Assembly (NCBI GenBank): GCA_945874455.1
Contig: CAMCHO010000002.1
Span: 1 to 64,000 of the forward strand
Origin: Opitutus sp. GAS368
Lineage (GTDB): Bacteria > Verrucomicrobiota > Verrucomicrobiia > Opitutales > Opitutaceae
DNA length: 64,000 bases
Reading direction: 5' to 3'
Position numbers and translations under genes: made by a program
Part shown: positions 34,658-42,303 of the stretch, in pieces
Position numbering within the stretch: the stretch's first letter is position 1
Layout of the letters: every line of letters begins with the position of its first letter
Notes under the pieces: model-generated
The model's input: the letters and a program-made list of their open reading frames with translations, nothing else
The model's database searches: none
Told to the model about the DNA's origin: nothing

Positions 34658-34762
34658 GGGGGGTGGCCTGCGGTCAGACGCGCGAAGTCGGCGCGGTCCG
34701 GGAGCACGTTTCTGGGCTGTGATCGGCTGGCTGGAGGCGGTGGGAAGCCGCCGGTCGATGGC

Positions 34763-35593
34763 TCACAGCGGCCGATTCGAGAGCACGACGTCGTCGACGA
34801 ACAGGGTTCGCGCGGTGGTACGGGCGGTATTCGCCGTGACGCCGACTTGCATGCGATCGTAAACCGTCTTCGCCCGGGGCAGAGTCTTGCCCGCTTCATC
34901 GAGTACCTTGATCTGGTCCTGCCAAACTTGCATCCGGCCATCGGTACCATCGGAAAGGTAGAGGTGGATTTTTACTTCCACCCAGCGGTCTTTGGGGAAT
35001 TTTGGCGCGCCAGTGGCCGCACGAAATTTTTTAGATGTCCACCATTTCCCCAAGTCGGAGGCGACCATTTCGCCGTCTTGTAAAAAGAGTCGGCGTCCGG
35101 GGGTGTTGCGAAGAGCCGTGGACTCGATATCCCAGAGGAAGACGGTCGATGCTTCGGACGTGCCTTCCAGCCAATACCAAGCGCTGAACCACAGGTCGTC
35201 GCCCTTTACGAAGCGGAGTCCATCGCGTTGGATTTCAGCCTCGGATGGTTTTTTCCCATCGAAGGGTGCTGCGATAAATTTCAACGCGTTGCGTCCTGAA
35301 TGCGCTCGTTCGGTGGTCACAGCCACCGTATTGCTCGCGGATCCCTCGAGGGCTTGATGCGATGCCGTTTTCAGTCGGGTGGCGTCGCCGGGAAACAGAT
35401 CGTCGGTTTTCGTCGGGTCCTCAAATCCGTCGCTAAAAACAAAGGGAGGGGAGCGTGGGGGCAGGGGACGAGCCGCCCACAACCACCAGGCGGCACCGGC
35501 AATGGCTACCAAGGCGGAAAAGGCTCCCACGGCGGTCAAACGGCGCAGCCAGCGAGGAGAGGCGCTCGAGAAAGGCGAGAGTGACTGCGGCAT
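34763..35593 (-). CDS. Membrane-anchored polysaccharide-lyase-like protein
   Basis: 276 residues. A short cytoplasmic N-terminus and one membrane helix (LTAVGAFSALVAIAGAAWWL) are followed by a beta-jelly-roll domain: FVFSDGFEDP, FVKGDDLWFSAWYWLEG, STVFLWDIES, LGKWWTSKKF, DRWVEVKIHLYLS, MQVWQDQIKVLDEAGK, and VDDVVLSN. This looks like the heparin-lyase-I-like fold (polysaccharide lyase family PF14099), although the catalytic residues are not certain. I start at ATG 35593, immediately before the anchor. The gene faces the M28 peptidase gene tail to tail, 105 bp apart. Confidence 0.68.
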   Translation of the reverse strand: MPQSLSPFSSASPRWLRRLTAVGAFSALVAIAGAAWWLWAARPLPPRSPPFVFSDGFEDPTKTDDLFPGDATRLKTASHQALEGSASNTVAVTTERAHSGRNALKFIAAPFDGKKPSEAEIQRDGLRFVKGDDLWFSAWYWLEGTSEASTVFLWDIESTALRNTPGRRLFLQDGEMVASDLGKWWTSKKFRAATGAPKFPKDRWVEVKIHLYLSDGTDGRMQVWQDQIKVLDEAGKTLPRAKTVYDRMQVGVTANTARTTARTLFVDDVVLSNRPL

Positions 35594-35910
35594 GAGGGGC
35601 GAGCGGGAGAAAAAGGACTGCCCTGAAAAGCGCAATAAGAGTCCTGCGGGGTGCAGAAAGAGCCGAAGGGGAACCAAATCCGGACGTTCGGGTTGGGAAT
35701 AGTGAGGAAGGCGTAGCCGTCGGCGGCGTGCCGCACCGACCCAGTGAGGGCGACCTCCACTCGGAAGGCTCCGCGCACGGACTGCCTAGAGTGCGGGTGG
35801 GAGCGCAGGTTTCCGATGCCCCAGAAGCACGTTAACCGCTCCGGTAAACCCCTGCGCGACTTTGTGGGCACAGCGCTCTCGGTTCAGGCGCGGAGATGGG
35901 TAGGTCAGGG
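35594..35910. other. 317-bp gap without a gene
   Basis: It lies between the stop of the AsmA-like gene and the start of the lyase-like gene. I see no convincing ORF, only a short arginine/proline-type shadow and a weak inverted AGGACT/AGTCCT pair near 35607-35638. It must contain the lyase promoter, which I cannot identify. Confidence 0.6.
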
Positions 35911-36663
35911 TCATGGCTTCTTTTTATCGTCCCCGAAGAGGCCCTTGAGTCCCTCGACGGCTCGCTTGACGCCCTCGGCGGTCGCAGCGCCTCCGGTTTT
36001 GCTGATGTCGCCGGCTGCTTTGACGGTGGCAACGACGACGTCTCCGGCAACGTGTTTGACGATTGCGGCGACAATTTGGTCGGGGCTGAGACCGCCTTCC
36101 TTGGTGCCGAGGTCGTTGAGTTCGATGTCGGGCATCGGGATCGTCATGCCGGTGCCGCCAGCGCCGAGGCGGATGCGGGCATTCGTGAGGCGAAACTTTT
36201 TGACCGCTACCTTAATGGGCTTGCCATCCTTGGTGGTTGCGAGGGAGGCGGTGTTTTTGCCACTGCGGAGCGCCGATTCAACGCTCTTGAGGAGGTCGTT
36301 GACGTTACTCGCGACGATCTTCGTCTCGTAGTTGATCTCGGGCGCATCGACGATGATCTCGTTGACGACGATGTGGTCGCCGAGGAGGGAAAACGGCGCG
36401 ACGTCAAGATGGACCTTGCCGAGGGTGCAGAGCGGGGTCTCGCCCCAGCCTCGGGGATTGCCGATGACGAGGCCGGTGAGCGTGCCGCTGCCGGTCAGTG
36501 GGGAAATGGAGGCATCCTGGAGCACGACGCTGGTCTGCGTGAGCTTGGGGGCGAAGTGATTAACGCCGGTCGTGACGGCGGAGCTGAGGAAGAGCTGGAG
36601 GGCGATTACGGCGGCGATGCCGAGCGCGGTGAGCACGCCGAGGACAATGAGGAGTGTTTTCAT
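35911..36663 (-). CDS. AsmA-like / DUF748-type envelope protein
   Basis: 250 residues. One N-terminal membrane helix ([20 protein letters not shown]) then a periplasmic beta-repeat segment with AsmA-like phrases: [54 protein letters not shown] (approximate), and [14 protein letters not shown]. AsmA-like proteins span or line the periplasm and are linked to phospholipid transport; this short member probably has a structural or transport role. The ATG immediately precedes the helix; the upstream frame is coded by a 9-bp tandem repeat (RLQRLQRLQ) and is excluded. Divergent from parE. Confidence 0.75.
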   Translation of the reverse strand: MKTLLIVLGVLTALGIAAVIALQLFLSSAVTTGVNHFAPKLTQTSVVLQDASISPLTGSGTLTGLVIGNPRGWGETPLCTLGKVHLDVAPFSLLGDHIVVNEIIVDAPEINYETKIVASNVNDLLKSVESALRSGKNTASLATTKDGKPIKVAVKKFRLTNARIRLGAGGTGMTIPMPDIELNDLGTKEGGLSPDQIVAAIVKHVAGDVVVATVKAAGDISKTGGAATAEGVKRAVEGLKGLFGDDKKKP

Positions 36664-36701
36664 AGGGGAGAGCCCGCAGCTTGGGCTGATGGGGCTTGGC
36701 G

Positions 36702-36746
36702 GCAAGCGCTGCAAGCGCTGCAAGCGCTGCAAGCGCCGCAAACGCG
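36702..36746. repeat. 9-bp tandem repeat between asmA-like gene and parE
   Basis: GCAAGCGCT repeated three times exactly, then GCAAGCGCC and GCAAACGCG, five units in all, in the divergent promoter region of parE. Copy number may vary between strains. Confidence 0.8.
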
Positions 36747-36789
36747 CTTGTCAACGCGCGTCGCCTGCCTCTGCTTGCCGCTTCCACCC

Positions 36790-38631
36790 ATGGCTCAAGC
36801 TTACACCGAAGCATCGATCAAAACGCTCTCCTCCCTCGAGCACATCCGCCTGCGTCCGGGGATGTATATCGGGCGGCTCGGCAATGGCACGCACGCCGAG
36901 GATGGCATTTACGTGCTCATCAAGGAGACGATCGATAATTGCATCGACGAATTTACGATGGGCGCGGGCAAGAAGATCGAGGTCGTGCTCAACGAGCGCA
37001 CGGTGAGCATCCGCGATTACGGCCGCGGCATCCCGCTGGGGAAACTCATCGACTGCGTCTCCATCATCAACACGGGCGCGAAATATGACAGCGAGACGTT
37101 TCAGAAATCGGTCGGCCTGAACGGCGTTGGGCAGAAAGCCGTCAATGCGTTGGCCTTCGAATATCGCGCGCAGGCGTTTCGCGATGGGCAGACAAAACTC
37201 GTGGAATTTTCCCAAGGGAAACTGAAGAAAGACCACAAGACAGTGAAGAGCGACGAACGCACGGGCACGCTCGTGGAATTCACGCCCGACGAAGCCCTCT
37301 TTGGAAAGGATTTCAAATTCCGCCTCGAATTCATCGAGGACATGCTTTGGAACTACGCCTTCCTCAATCGCGGGCTCACGCTCACCCTGAATGGAAAATC
37401 CTTCCGTTCGGAAAACGGCCTCAAGGACCTGCTCCAGAAAAATCTCAGCGGCGAGCCGCTCTATCCGATCGTGCATCTGGAAGGTGAAGACATCGAGGTC
37501 GCGATCACTCACGGCGCGCACTACGGCGAGGAATATTATTCGTTCGTCAACGGTCAGCACACGACGATGGGCGGCACCCACCTCGCGGCGTTTCGCGAAG
37601 CACTCGTCGATACGATCCGGAATTTTTTCAAAAAGGAGTATGACGCGGCGGACATCCGTCAATCGATCGACGCCGCGGTCGCGGTGCGCGTGATGGAGCC
37701 GGTCTTCGAGTCGCAGACGAAGACGAAGCTCGGCTCGGCGGCGGTAGGGCCGAGTGGTCCCAGCCTGAAGGAATTTATCGGCAAGTTCATGCAGCAGTCG
37801 CTCGACGTTTATCTCCACAAAAACAAGGAGACCGCCGAGGTATTGAAACGCAAAATTGAGGAAAGTGAACTCGAGCGCAAAGAGCTCGCCGGCATCCGCG
37901 GCCTCGCCCGCGACCGCGCGAAGAAGGCTTCGCTGCACAATAAAAAACTCCGCGATTGCCGCCTCCACCTTGGCGACAAAAACCCGCGGGCAGAAGAGAG
38001 CACGCTCTTTATTGTGGAGGGCGACTCGGCGGCGGGTTCATTGACGGCGACGCGCGATGTGCAGACGCAGGCGGTCTTCGCGTTGAAGGGCAAACCGCTG
38101 AACACCTACGGGCTCTCGAAGAAAGTGATCTACGAGAACGAGGAGTTTCATCTTCTCCAATCGGCGTTGAACATCGAGGAAGGCCTCGACGGCCTGCGCT
38201 ACAACAAAGTCGTGATCGCGACGGATGCCGACGTGGATGGCATGCACATCCGGTTGCTGTTGATCTCGTTTTTCCTGCAATTCTTCCCCGACTTGATCCG
38301 CAACGGGCATCTGTTTATTTTGGATACGCCGCTCTTCCGTGTGCGCAATAAGAAGAAAACGATCTACTGCTACTCGGAACAGGAGAAGCAAGCGGCGGTG
38401 TCGGAGCTCGGCGCGACCCACGAGATCACGCGCTTCAAGGGGCTGGGGGAAATTTCCGCGGGCGAGTTCAAGGATTTCATCGGCGAGAACATCCGCCTCG
38501 ATCCGCTGACGTTGAACCACCTGCACAACAGCGACGAGTTGCTGACGTTCTTCATGGGGAAAAACACCCCGGAGCGGCAGGATTTTATTATTGGAAATCT
38601 GCGGATCGAGAAGGATCTGGTGGCGGTGTAA
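36790..38631 (+). CDS. parE: DNA topoisomerase IV / gyrase subunit B-type ATPase
   Basis: 613 residues. Order: GHKL ATPase ([48 protein letters not shown]), transducer (residues 200-380) and TOPRIM ([31 protein letters not shown]) with a C-terminal [20 protein letters not shown]. It hydrolyses ATP and, with the ParC/GyrA-type subunit encoded at 42304, decatenates or supercoils DNA. The type resembles the short topoisomerase IV B subunits of Bacteroidota/Verrucomicrobiota. The start ATG follows the tandem repeat. The last 60 bp (38572-38631) are duplicated in diverged form at 39323-39382. The pair parE/parC is split by toxin-antitoxin and protease genes. Confidence 0.93.
   Translation: MAQAYTEASIKTLSSLEHIRLRPGMYIGRLGNGTHAEDGIYVLIKETIDNCIDEFTMGAGKKIEVVLNERTVSIRDYGRGIPLGKLIDCVSIINTGAKYDSETFQKSVGLNGVGQKAVNALAFEYRAQAFRDGQTKLVEFSQGKLKKDHKTVKSDERTGTLVEFTPDEALFGKDFKFRLEFIEDMLWNYAFLNRGLTLTLNGKSFRSENGLKDLLQKNLSGEPLYPIVHLEGEDIEVAITHGAHYGEEYYSFVNGQHTTMGGTHLAAFREALVDTIRNFFKKEYDAADIRQSIDAAVAVRVMEPVFESQTKTKLGSAAVGPSGPSLKEFIGKFMQQSLDVYLHKNKETAEVLKRKIEESELERKELAGIRGLARDRAKKASLHNKKLRDCRLHLGDKNPRAEESTLFIVEGDSAAGSLTATRDVQTQAVFALKGKPLNTYGLSKKVIYENEEFHLLQSALNIEEGLDGLRYNKVVIATDADVDGMHIRLLLISFFLQFFPDLIRNGHLFILDTPLFRVRNKKKTIYCYSEQEKQAAVSELGATHEITRFKGLGEISAGEFKDFIGENIRLDPLTLNHLHNSDELLTFFMGKNTPERQDFIIGNLRIEKDLVAV
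38572..38631 (+). repeat. parE 3' end, left copy of 60-bp imperfect direct repeat
   Basis: Last 60 bp of parE, coding [19 protein letters not shown] and stop. The right copy at 39323-39382 matches at 51 of 60 positions, in the same orientation. Confidence 0.85.
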
Positions 38632-38664
38632 AGTGAGGTGTGTTCTGAGATTGGAGGGCTGCGT

Positions 38665-38997
38665 TCAGAGCGTGCGGCTGGCGGCTTCGAGGGCGGCGGA
38701 AAAATCGGGCAGGCGCTTCCGTTTGGCGTAGGCTTGAAAGCGGCGGATGGCGAAGGGGGAGAGGTTCACCGTTTTGCGGAGCTTGCCCAGCGACTTGCGG
38801 CCCGCACCGGTGCGCACGCCGCCGCGGCCCGTGACGAGGACATGGCCGACAGCGATGGCGGCCGCGGTGATTTCGGGCTGGTCGGAGAAGTCAATTTGGG
38901 CGTCGGGCTTGGTGGCGAGAGCGGCGAAATGGGCGCGCTCGGTGACGGTGAGCGGGCGGGCCAGAGCCTCAGCGAGGGTCATTTTAACGAGGGGCAT
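38665..38997 (-). CDS. brnA: BrnA-like antitoxin
   Basis: 110 residues: MPLVKMTLAEALARPLTVTE, DFSDQPEITAAAIAVGHVLV, RTGAGRKSLGKLRKTVNLSP and FAIRRFQAYAKRKRLPDFSA. The basic LGKLRKTVNLSPFAIRRFQA is a ribbon-helix-helix-like DNA-binding segment, as in BrnA antitoxins (COG3514). It should bind BrnT and repress the operon. The start lies 14 bp inside the stop of brnT (toxin first, as in known brnTA operons). An internal ATG at 38982 is an alternative. The gene ends 33 bp from parE, tail to tail. Confidence 0.82.
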   Translation of the reverse strand: MPLVKMTLAEALARPLTVTERAHFAALATKPDAQIDFSDQPEITAAAIAVGHVLVTGRGGVRTGAGRKSLGKLRKTVNLSPFAIRRFQAYAKRKRLPDFSAALEAASRTL

Positions 38998-39256
38998 AAT
39001 GGAGCTCTCTTTCGCGGCGGCTCGCGGGGCGGGCCGAGATAAGCCGGGTGACGCCGGCGCGGTCGGTAGGGGTGACGGTGAGGAGCAGGGCATCGGCCAC
39101 GCGACCGATGGTGTTTTCCCTTCGCTCGACGGGATGGCGGGGATCGACCGCGGTGAGCCGGGCGGGATCGGCGAAGACGAGGGTGGCCCGCGCAAAATCC
39201 ACCCCCTGTTTGGCGAGGTTGACAGCGGCCTTGGCGGCATCCCACGCGAACTGCAT
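38984..39256 (-). CDS. brnT: BrnT-family ribonuclease toxin
   Basis: 90 residues, the usual BrnT size: MQFAWDAAKAAVNLAKQGVD with the typical FxWDxxKAxxNxxKxGV opening, ATLVFADPARLTAVDPRHPV, ERRENTIGRVADALLLTVTP, TRLISARPASRRERELHYAP. The ERR-IG and ISAR-ASRRERE elements match the RelE-like fold of BrnT, which cleaves mRNA. It overlaps brnA by 14 bp. The pair lies between two imperfect copies of the parE 3' end and so appears inserted next to the topoisomerase gene. Confidence 0.88.
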   Translation of the reverse strand: MQFAWDAAKAAVNLAKQGVDFARATLVFADPARLTAVDPRHPVERRENTIGRVADALLLTVTPTDRAGVTRLISARPASRRERELHYAPR

Positions 39257-39322
39257 GGCTGATAGCGTGCGCTCGATTTCAACTCGCGAAAGGGCGATTT
39301 TGGCGGGAGCTTTATCGTCACG

Positions 39323-39382
39323 GAGCGGCAGGATTTTATGATCGGGAATCTGCGGGTGGAGAAGGATTTTGTGGTGGTGTAG
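39323..39382 (+). pseudogene. Remnant: diverged copy of the parE 3' end
   Basis: Reads ERQDFMIGNLRVEKDFVVV and stop, against [19 protein letters not shown] in parE. The nine differences are mostly third-position or conservative (I/M, I/V, L/F, A/V, TAA/TAG), as expected for a sequence once selected as a topoisomerase gene. No start or upstream coding sequence remains. It is best explained as the end of a homologous topoisomerase gene left behind when the BrnTA segment entered. Confidence 0.8.
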
Positions 39383-39491
39383 ATCGCGACTATTATCTAT
39401 GCACCGATAAAATATGTTTTATGGTAATATATTTATAAAATGAAGTTTATGATTGAAGATAGAAAATTAAATCTATTCATAATCAGGAGAA
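39383..39491 (+). promoter_or_regulatory. AT-rich promoter region with palindrome before HipA-like gene
   Basis: About 110 bp strikingly AT-rich for this genome. ATAAAATATGTTTTAT at 39407-39422 is a palindrome (6-bp arms) and could be an operator for the HTH domain of the downstream protein. AGGAGA at 39485-39490 is the clearest ribosome site in the area, but it is only about two bases from the ATG at 39492. Confidence 0.5.
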
Positions 39492-40901
39492 ATGGCACGC
39501 CCGGCACAGCTCACCGTTGCCGACCTGACCCTGCGGTTTCAGGTGGGCGGAGCGTTGTCGGCGCAGGCGCTGGCGACGGCGTTGGACGTGACGCAGCCGA
39601 CCATTTCGCGCGGGCTGACGCGGCTCGGTGAGTCGGTGGTGGTGCTCGGTGCGGCGCGGCGGGCGCGGTATGCGTTGCGACGGGCGGTGCGCTCGGCGGG
39701 AGATCGGTGGCCGGTTTATCGGGTCGACGCGGCGGGACGGGCGGGCGAGTGGGCGCGGGTCCATGCGTTGCACGGTGGAGTGTGGGTCGAGTGGGCGGGC
39801 GAGGCCCCGGCTTGGGCGGAGCGGGCGCTGGACCGAGAGGGATTTTTGGACGGGTTGCCGTTTTTCCTCGGTGATTTTCGACCGCAGGGATTTCTTGGAC
39901 GGCAACAGGCACGACGGGTAGCGGAGGCGTTGCGGTTGCCGGCGGACCCGCGGCAGTGGGGCGACGATGATACGCTCGTTTTTCTTCAGGCGGAGGGCGA
40001 CGATCTGCCGGGCGATCTCATCGTGGGCGAGGCACCCGTGCGGCGGGTGTTGGCCCGGGCGCTCGATGCGGCGACGACTTCAGCGACGGATGGAACGGTC
40101 GCGGAGAACGCGAGGGCGGTGCGCTATCCCGAACTCGCGACGCAGGTGTCGGCGGGTGGGATGGTGGGTTCGTCAGCGGGCGGAGAGCAGCCGAAGTTTT
40201 TGACGACGGTGCGACGCGACGCGGGCCCGGTGGAGCCGGTGTTGGTGAAGTTTTCCCCGCCGATGGAGACGCCCGTGGGGCGGCGGTGGGCAGATTTGTT
40301 GGCGGCCGAGGCGCACGCGCTGGCCGTATTGGCGGAGCATGGACTGGCGATGGCCGGGGCGCGGGTGCTCGATGCGGGCGGGCGGCGTTTTCTGGAAGTC
40401 GCGCGGCATGATCGGGTGGGCGCGCGGGGGCGGCGCGGGGTGGTGTCGCTGGAGGCGCTGCACGGGGCGTTTGACGGCGGTGGGGCGGCGCACGACTGGG
40501 TGGCGGCGGCAGAGTCGCTCGCGCGGGCGGAGTTGATCGAGGCGGCGTCGTTGGACGCGGTCCGTCGGCTGCATTTCTTTGGCGAACTGATCGGAAATTC
40601 CGACATGCATTTCGGCAATCTCTCGTTCTGGCTCGATGATGCGCGCTGGTTTCGCGTGGCGCCCGCTTACGACATGCTGCCGATGGAGTGGTCGCCGAGC
40701 GTGCAGGGTGAGGTCGTGGTGCGGGAGTTGGTCCCTCGCGCGCCGTTGCCGGGAGCAGCGGGCACGTGGGGCGAAGTCGCGGCGTGGGCGGGGGATTTTT
40801 GGCGGCGCGTGGCGGAGGATGCGGCAGTGTCGGCGGAGTTTGCCGAGATCGCACGGCGGGCGGGTGCGCAGGTGGAACGGATGCGAGGGCTGTTTGCATG
40901 A
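39492..40901 (+). CDS. yjjJ: HipA-family kinase toxin, YjjJ-like with fused HTH
   Basis: 469 residues. Residues 5-62 form a winged-helix-like HTH (ALSAQALATALDVTQPTISR, GLTRLGESVVV, ARRARYALRR), so a separate HipB is not needed; none is seen nearby. The HipA-like kinase part has SAGGEQPKF (residues 228-236, phosphate loop), VLVKFSP (K253), LIGNSDMHFGNLSF (catalytic D371 and metal N376) and APAYDMLPM (D394). This order matches E. coli YjjJ/HipH, single-gene HipA homologues. HipA kinases phosphorylate translation factors or tRNA synthetases; the target here is unknown. The gene follows an AT-rich upstream region and overlaps the next gene by 4 bp. Confidence 0.85.
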   Translation: MARPAQLTVADLTLRFQVGGALSAQALATALDVTQPTISRGLTRLGESVVVLGAARRARYALRRAVRSAGDRWPVYRVDAAGRAGEWARVHALHGGVWVEWAGEAPAWAERALDREGFLDGLPFFLGDFRPQGFLGRQQARRVAEALRLPADPRQWGDDDTLVFLQAEGDDLPGDLIVGEAPVRRVLARALDAATTSATDGTVAENARAVRYPELATQVSAGGMVGSSAGGEQPKFLTTVRRDAGPVEPVLVKFSPPMETPVGRRWADLLAAEAHALAVLAEHGLAMAGARVLDAGGRRFLEVARHDRVGARGRRGVVSLEALHGAFDGGGAAHDWVAAAESLARAELIEAASLDAVRRLHFFGELIGNSDMHFGNLSFWLDDARWFRVAPAYDMLPMEWSPSVQGEVVVRELVPRAPLPGAAGTWGEVAAWAGDFWRRVAEDAAVSAEFAEIARRAGAQVERMRGLFA

Positions 40902-42142
40902 GGGCGGCACGGCGGCGAATCGGTGCGATGGGCTTGGCGTTCGCCTTGGCTTGGTTGGCTGGCTGCACGACTACGCCGGCGCCGCGGGTCGCTTTGGCGG
41001 CGGTGCCAGTCGAGCAACACGCGCGGGCGGAGGGAAACATGCGCGTGTTCGATCGCGTGTGGGGACTCGTCGCGGACTGGCACTACGATCCGAAGCTGCA
41101 CGGCGTCGATTGGCCGGCGGCCGGTTTGAAGTATGGTGCGGAGGTGGCGGCGGCGGCGGACGACCAGGCACTCTACGCCGCGCTGGGCGCGATGGTGGGT
41201 TTGCTGAAGGACAGTCACACGCACGCGCTGTCACCGACGCAGACGAAGGAGCGGCGCACGCAGACGCGCGCGCGTACTGGGTTTTACATGACGCGGGTCG
41301 AGGGACGTTGGATCGTGAGCGAACTCGTGGCGGGCAGTCCGGCGGAGTTGGCCGGTGTGAAAACGGGCTGGGTCGTCGTCGCGCGGAATGGCACCGCGTT
41401 CGGTGAACGCAGCGAGGCGCGGCCGAAGGTGGGCGAAGTGGCGCAGTGGGAATTTTTGGACGATCGCGATCAGCCCGTGGCCCTGGCGATCGTCGCGGAG
41501 AGCCTCTCGACGAAGCCGCGGCAGGAGGTGCGGGTGCTGGCGGGTGGCGTTGTTTATCTGCGCTTCGATGCGTTCGACCCGGCGGACCGTCGCTGGCTGA
41601 GCGATCAGTTGAAAACGAATCGCGCGGCGTCGGGTGTAGTGATCGATCTGCGACGAAATCCGGGTGGTGGGACGATTTCGCTGGGCATCACCATCGGAGA
41701 GTTTTTTGACCGGGCGGTGGACTGCGGGACGTTTATCACGCGTGGCGGGTATCGCGGCGGGAAAAGCTCATGGCAGATGGGGTCGGCGCGCTATGGCGGG
41801 AGCGTGGTCGTGCTCGTCGATGGTGCGACGGGGAGTGCGGCGGAGATTTTTGCGGCGGTGCTGCAAGAGCACGGGCGCGCGACGATTGTCGGCCGGAAAA
41901 CGGCGGGGGCGGTGCTCGCGAGCTGGTATCATGGATTGCCGGACGGAGGGGAGCTGCAGCTGAGTCGCCAGGACTATGTGACGCCGAAAGGGCGGCGGCT
42001 GGAGAACGCGGGCGTCGCGCCGGACGTGAAGGTCGTGCGCACGGCCGCCGACGTGCGCGCGGGGAGGGATGTCGATTTGGAGGCGGCGCTGCGGGTGTTG
42101 GCAAAGGAGGCGTCCTCCCGATCGGGGGCCGCACGCCCCTGA
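40898..42142 (+). CDS. S41-family C-terminal-processing-like peptidase, lipoprotein
   Basis: 414 residues. Signal peptide with lipobox (FALAWLAGC), so probably an outer- or inner-membrane lipoprotein. Residues 45-120 are the S41 N-terminal domain (LVADWHYDPKLHGVDW, LLKDSHTHAL), then a PDZ-like segment (FYMTRVEGRWIVSELVAGSP, AELAGVKTGWVVV), then the protease core (GVVYLRFDAF, GVVIDLRRNPGG, VVVLVDGATGSAAEIFAAVL with the catalytic Ser in GSAAE, and GRKTAGAVLASWYHGLPDGG). The catalytic lysine position of CtpA-type enzymes cannot be placed with certainty, so it may belong to the tricorn-like S41 branch. The start is coupled to the HipA-like gene (ATGA). Confidence 0.87.
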   Translation: MRAARRRIGAMGLAFALAWLAGCTTTPAPRVALAAVPVEQHARAEGNMRVFDRVWGLVADWHYDPKLHGVDWPAAGLKYGAEVAAAADDQALYAALGAMVGLLKDSHTHALSPTQTKERRTQTRARTGFYMTRVEGRWIVSELVAGSPAELAGVKTGWVVVARNGTAFGERSEARPKVGEVAQWEFLDDRDQPVALAIVAESLSTKPRQEVRVLAGGVVYLRFDAFDPADRRWLSDQLKTNRAASGVVIDLRRNPGGGTISLGITIGEFFDRAVDCGTFITRGGYRGGKSSWQMGSARYGGSVVVLVDGATGSAAEIFAAVLQEHGRATIVGRKTAGAVLASWYHGLPDGGELQLSRQDYVTPKGRRLENAGVAPDVKVVRTAADVRAGRDVDLEAALRVLAKEASSRSGAARP

Positions 42143-42303
42143 ACGGCGGCGACGGCGGCGACGAAGCGGGTCGAGACCGCGGCGTGAATGCGACACGGTG
42201 TGAAGTCGGAGGGTACTGATTAATCGGGGGTGAATCCGCGCCGCTTGACGCGCGGCGCGGGCGCGTGGCAGCCTGCGCGTTTTACCAATCTCTTTCGCGC
42301 GCA

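Noticed and set aside
36702..36746. N-terminal extension of the AsmA-like protein (RLQRLQRLQ)
   Set aside because: It is only a translation of the tandem repeat; the ATG next to the membrane helix is the natural start.
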